DNA of 33,934 nucleotides from Gammaproteobacteria bacterium (lineage in GTDB: Bacteria; Pseudomonadota; Gammaproteobacteria; Chromatiales; Chromatiaceae): positions 1 through 33,934 of the forward strand of contig JAABSM010000041.1 of NCBI GenBank assembly GCA_011390365.1, given 5' to 3'. Of this stretch, positions 33,479-33,934 are shown piece by piece; position 1 is the stretch's first letter, and every line of letters begins with the position of its first letter. A model generated the notes under the pieces. The model did not search any database. It was not told where the DNA came from and saw only the letters and a program-made list of their open reading frames with translations. The position numbers and the translations under genes are program-made.

Positions 33479-33934
33479 ATGGCAAAACCGATGCACCCAA
33501 CCCCGATGCTCGACCAACTGGAGAGCGGACCCTGGCCGAGCTTTGTCACCGGCCTCAAGCGCCTGGCGAACGACAACGATATGATGGTCGACCTGATGGG
33601 CCAGCTGGAAACCTCCTACGAAACCCGCAAGGGCTTCTGGAAAGGCGGTACCGTCGGCGTGATCGGCTATGGCGGTGGGATCATCCCCCGCTTTACCGAG
33701 CTCAAGGACGAAAGCGGCAAACCCAAGTTCCCGGCCGCCGCCGAATTTCACACCCTGCGCGTGATGCCGCCTCCGGGCATGCACTACGACACCAACACCA
33801 TTCGCAAATTCTGCGACATCTGGGAGAAGTACGGCTCTGGCCTGATCGCCTTCCACGGCCAGTCCGGCGACATCATGTTCCAGGGCTGTAGCACCGACAA
33901 CGTCCAGCCCGCCTTCGACGAGATCAACGAGATG
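33479..33934 (+). CDS. dsrA: dissimilatory sulfite reductase alpha subunit, N-terminal part
   Basis: The first 152 codons of DsrA, open to the window edge. It starts MAKPMHPTPMLDQLESGPWP, followed by TSYETRKGFWKGGTVGVIGY, GGGIIPRF, EFHTLRVMPPPG and IWEKYGSGLIAFHGQSGDIM. This is the ferredoxin-like first domain of the siroheme enzyme; the Fe-S/siroheme cysteines lie further on, outside the window. In sulfur oxidisers the enzyme runs in reverse, oxidising stored or sulfane sulfur to sulfite in the cytoplasm with DsrB. The N-terminus is closest to the Allochromatium-type oxidative form as I remember it. AGGAG precedes the ATG. Further dsr genes are expected to the right. Confidence 0.95.
   Translation, partial: MAKPMHPTPMLDQLESGPWPSFVTGLKRLANDNDMMVDLMGQLETSYETRKGFWKGGTVGVIGYGGGIIPRFTELKDESGKPKFPAAAEFHTLRVMPPPGMHYDTNTIRKFCDIWEKYGSGLIAFHGQSGDIMFQGCSTDNVQPAFDEINEM

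Overview
The window looks like chromosomal DNA of a GC-rich, sulfur-oxidising gammaproteobacterium. The core gene order is gammaproteobacterial: tRNA-Leu, tig, clpP, clpX, lon, hupB, two tRNAs and ppiD on one strand, and 6S RNA followed by a 5-formyltetrahydrofolate cyclo-ligase gene. The right edge holds the first 152 codons of dsrA, whose N-terminus resembles that of oxidative (reverse) dissimilatory sulfite reductases such as the one in Allochromatium. Species cannot be told from this.

Layout. 1-1800 is a scrapyard: an internal fragment of ileS, a frameshifted and truncated RelE/HigB-type toxin, and a decayed REP-associated (Y1/IS200-type) transposase, all in front of an intact pth. 2386-5045 (minus) is pgsA behind uvrC. 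5148-14248 (minus) is the proteostasis block ppiD, tRNA-Asp, tRNA-Val, hupB, lon, clpX, clpP, tig and tRNA-Leu. 14249-15260 is wreckage of a type I restriction-modification locus in which an hsdM start is joined to an hsdR scrap. 15261-18036 (plus) has ychF and a BepA-like periplasmic metalloprotease. 18199-20964 (plus) is a compact predicted operon: a cysteine-rich DUF6901-like protein, an Amidoligase_2 enzyme and a class I glutamine-amidotransferase-like hydrolase. A perfect 18-copy heptamer array follows.

21364-24479 is a divergent LysR regulator/SLC13-TrkA_C transporter pair with a candidate operator between them. 24507-26165 (minus) is a tight set of small genes, including DUF2997 and DUF1257 (Ycf35-like) proteins and a two-helix membrane protein. 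26461-30173 carries envelope genes: a membrane-anchored TPR protein, an Ig-like/DUF2202 ferritin-like secreted protein, a two-haem cytochrome c fused to DUF302, and a small lipoprotein. 30334-32857 (minus) has a sulfotransferase-like gene, phosphatidylserine decarboxylase and the cyclo-ligase gene, with 6S RNA upstream of the last. dsrA then starts on the plus strand.

The parts most worth following up are the DUF6901-amidoligase-amidotransferase operon, the cytochrome c-DUF302 fusion beside the DUF2202 protein, the DUF2997/DUF1257/membrane-protein cluster, and a family of dispersed palindromes and repeats. One of those repeats has supplied the stop codon of pgsA. All domain calls are by eye from recalled family patterns; no search was run.
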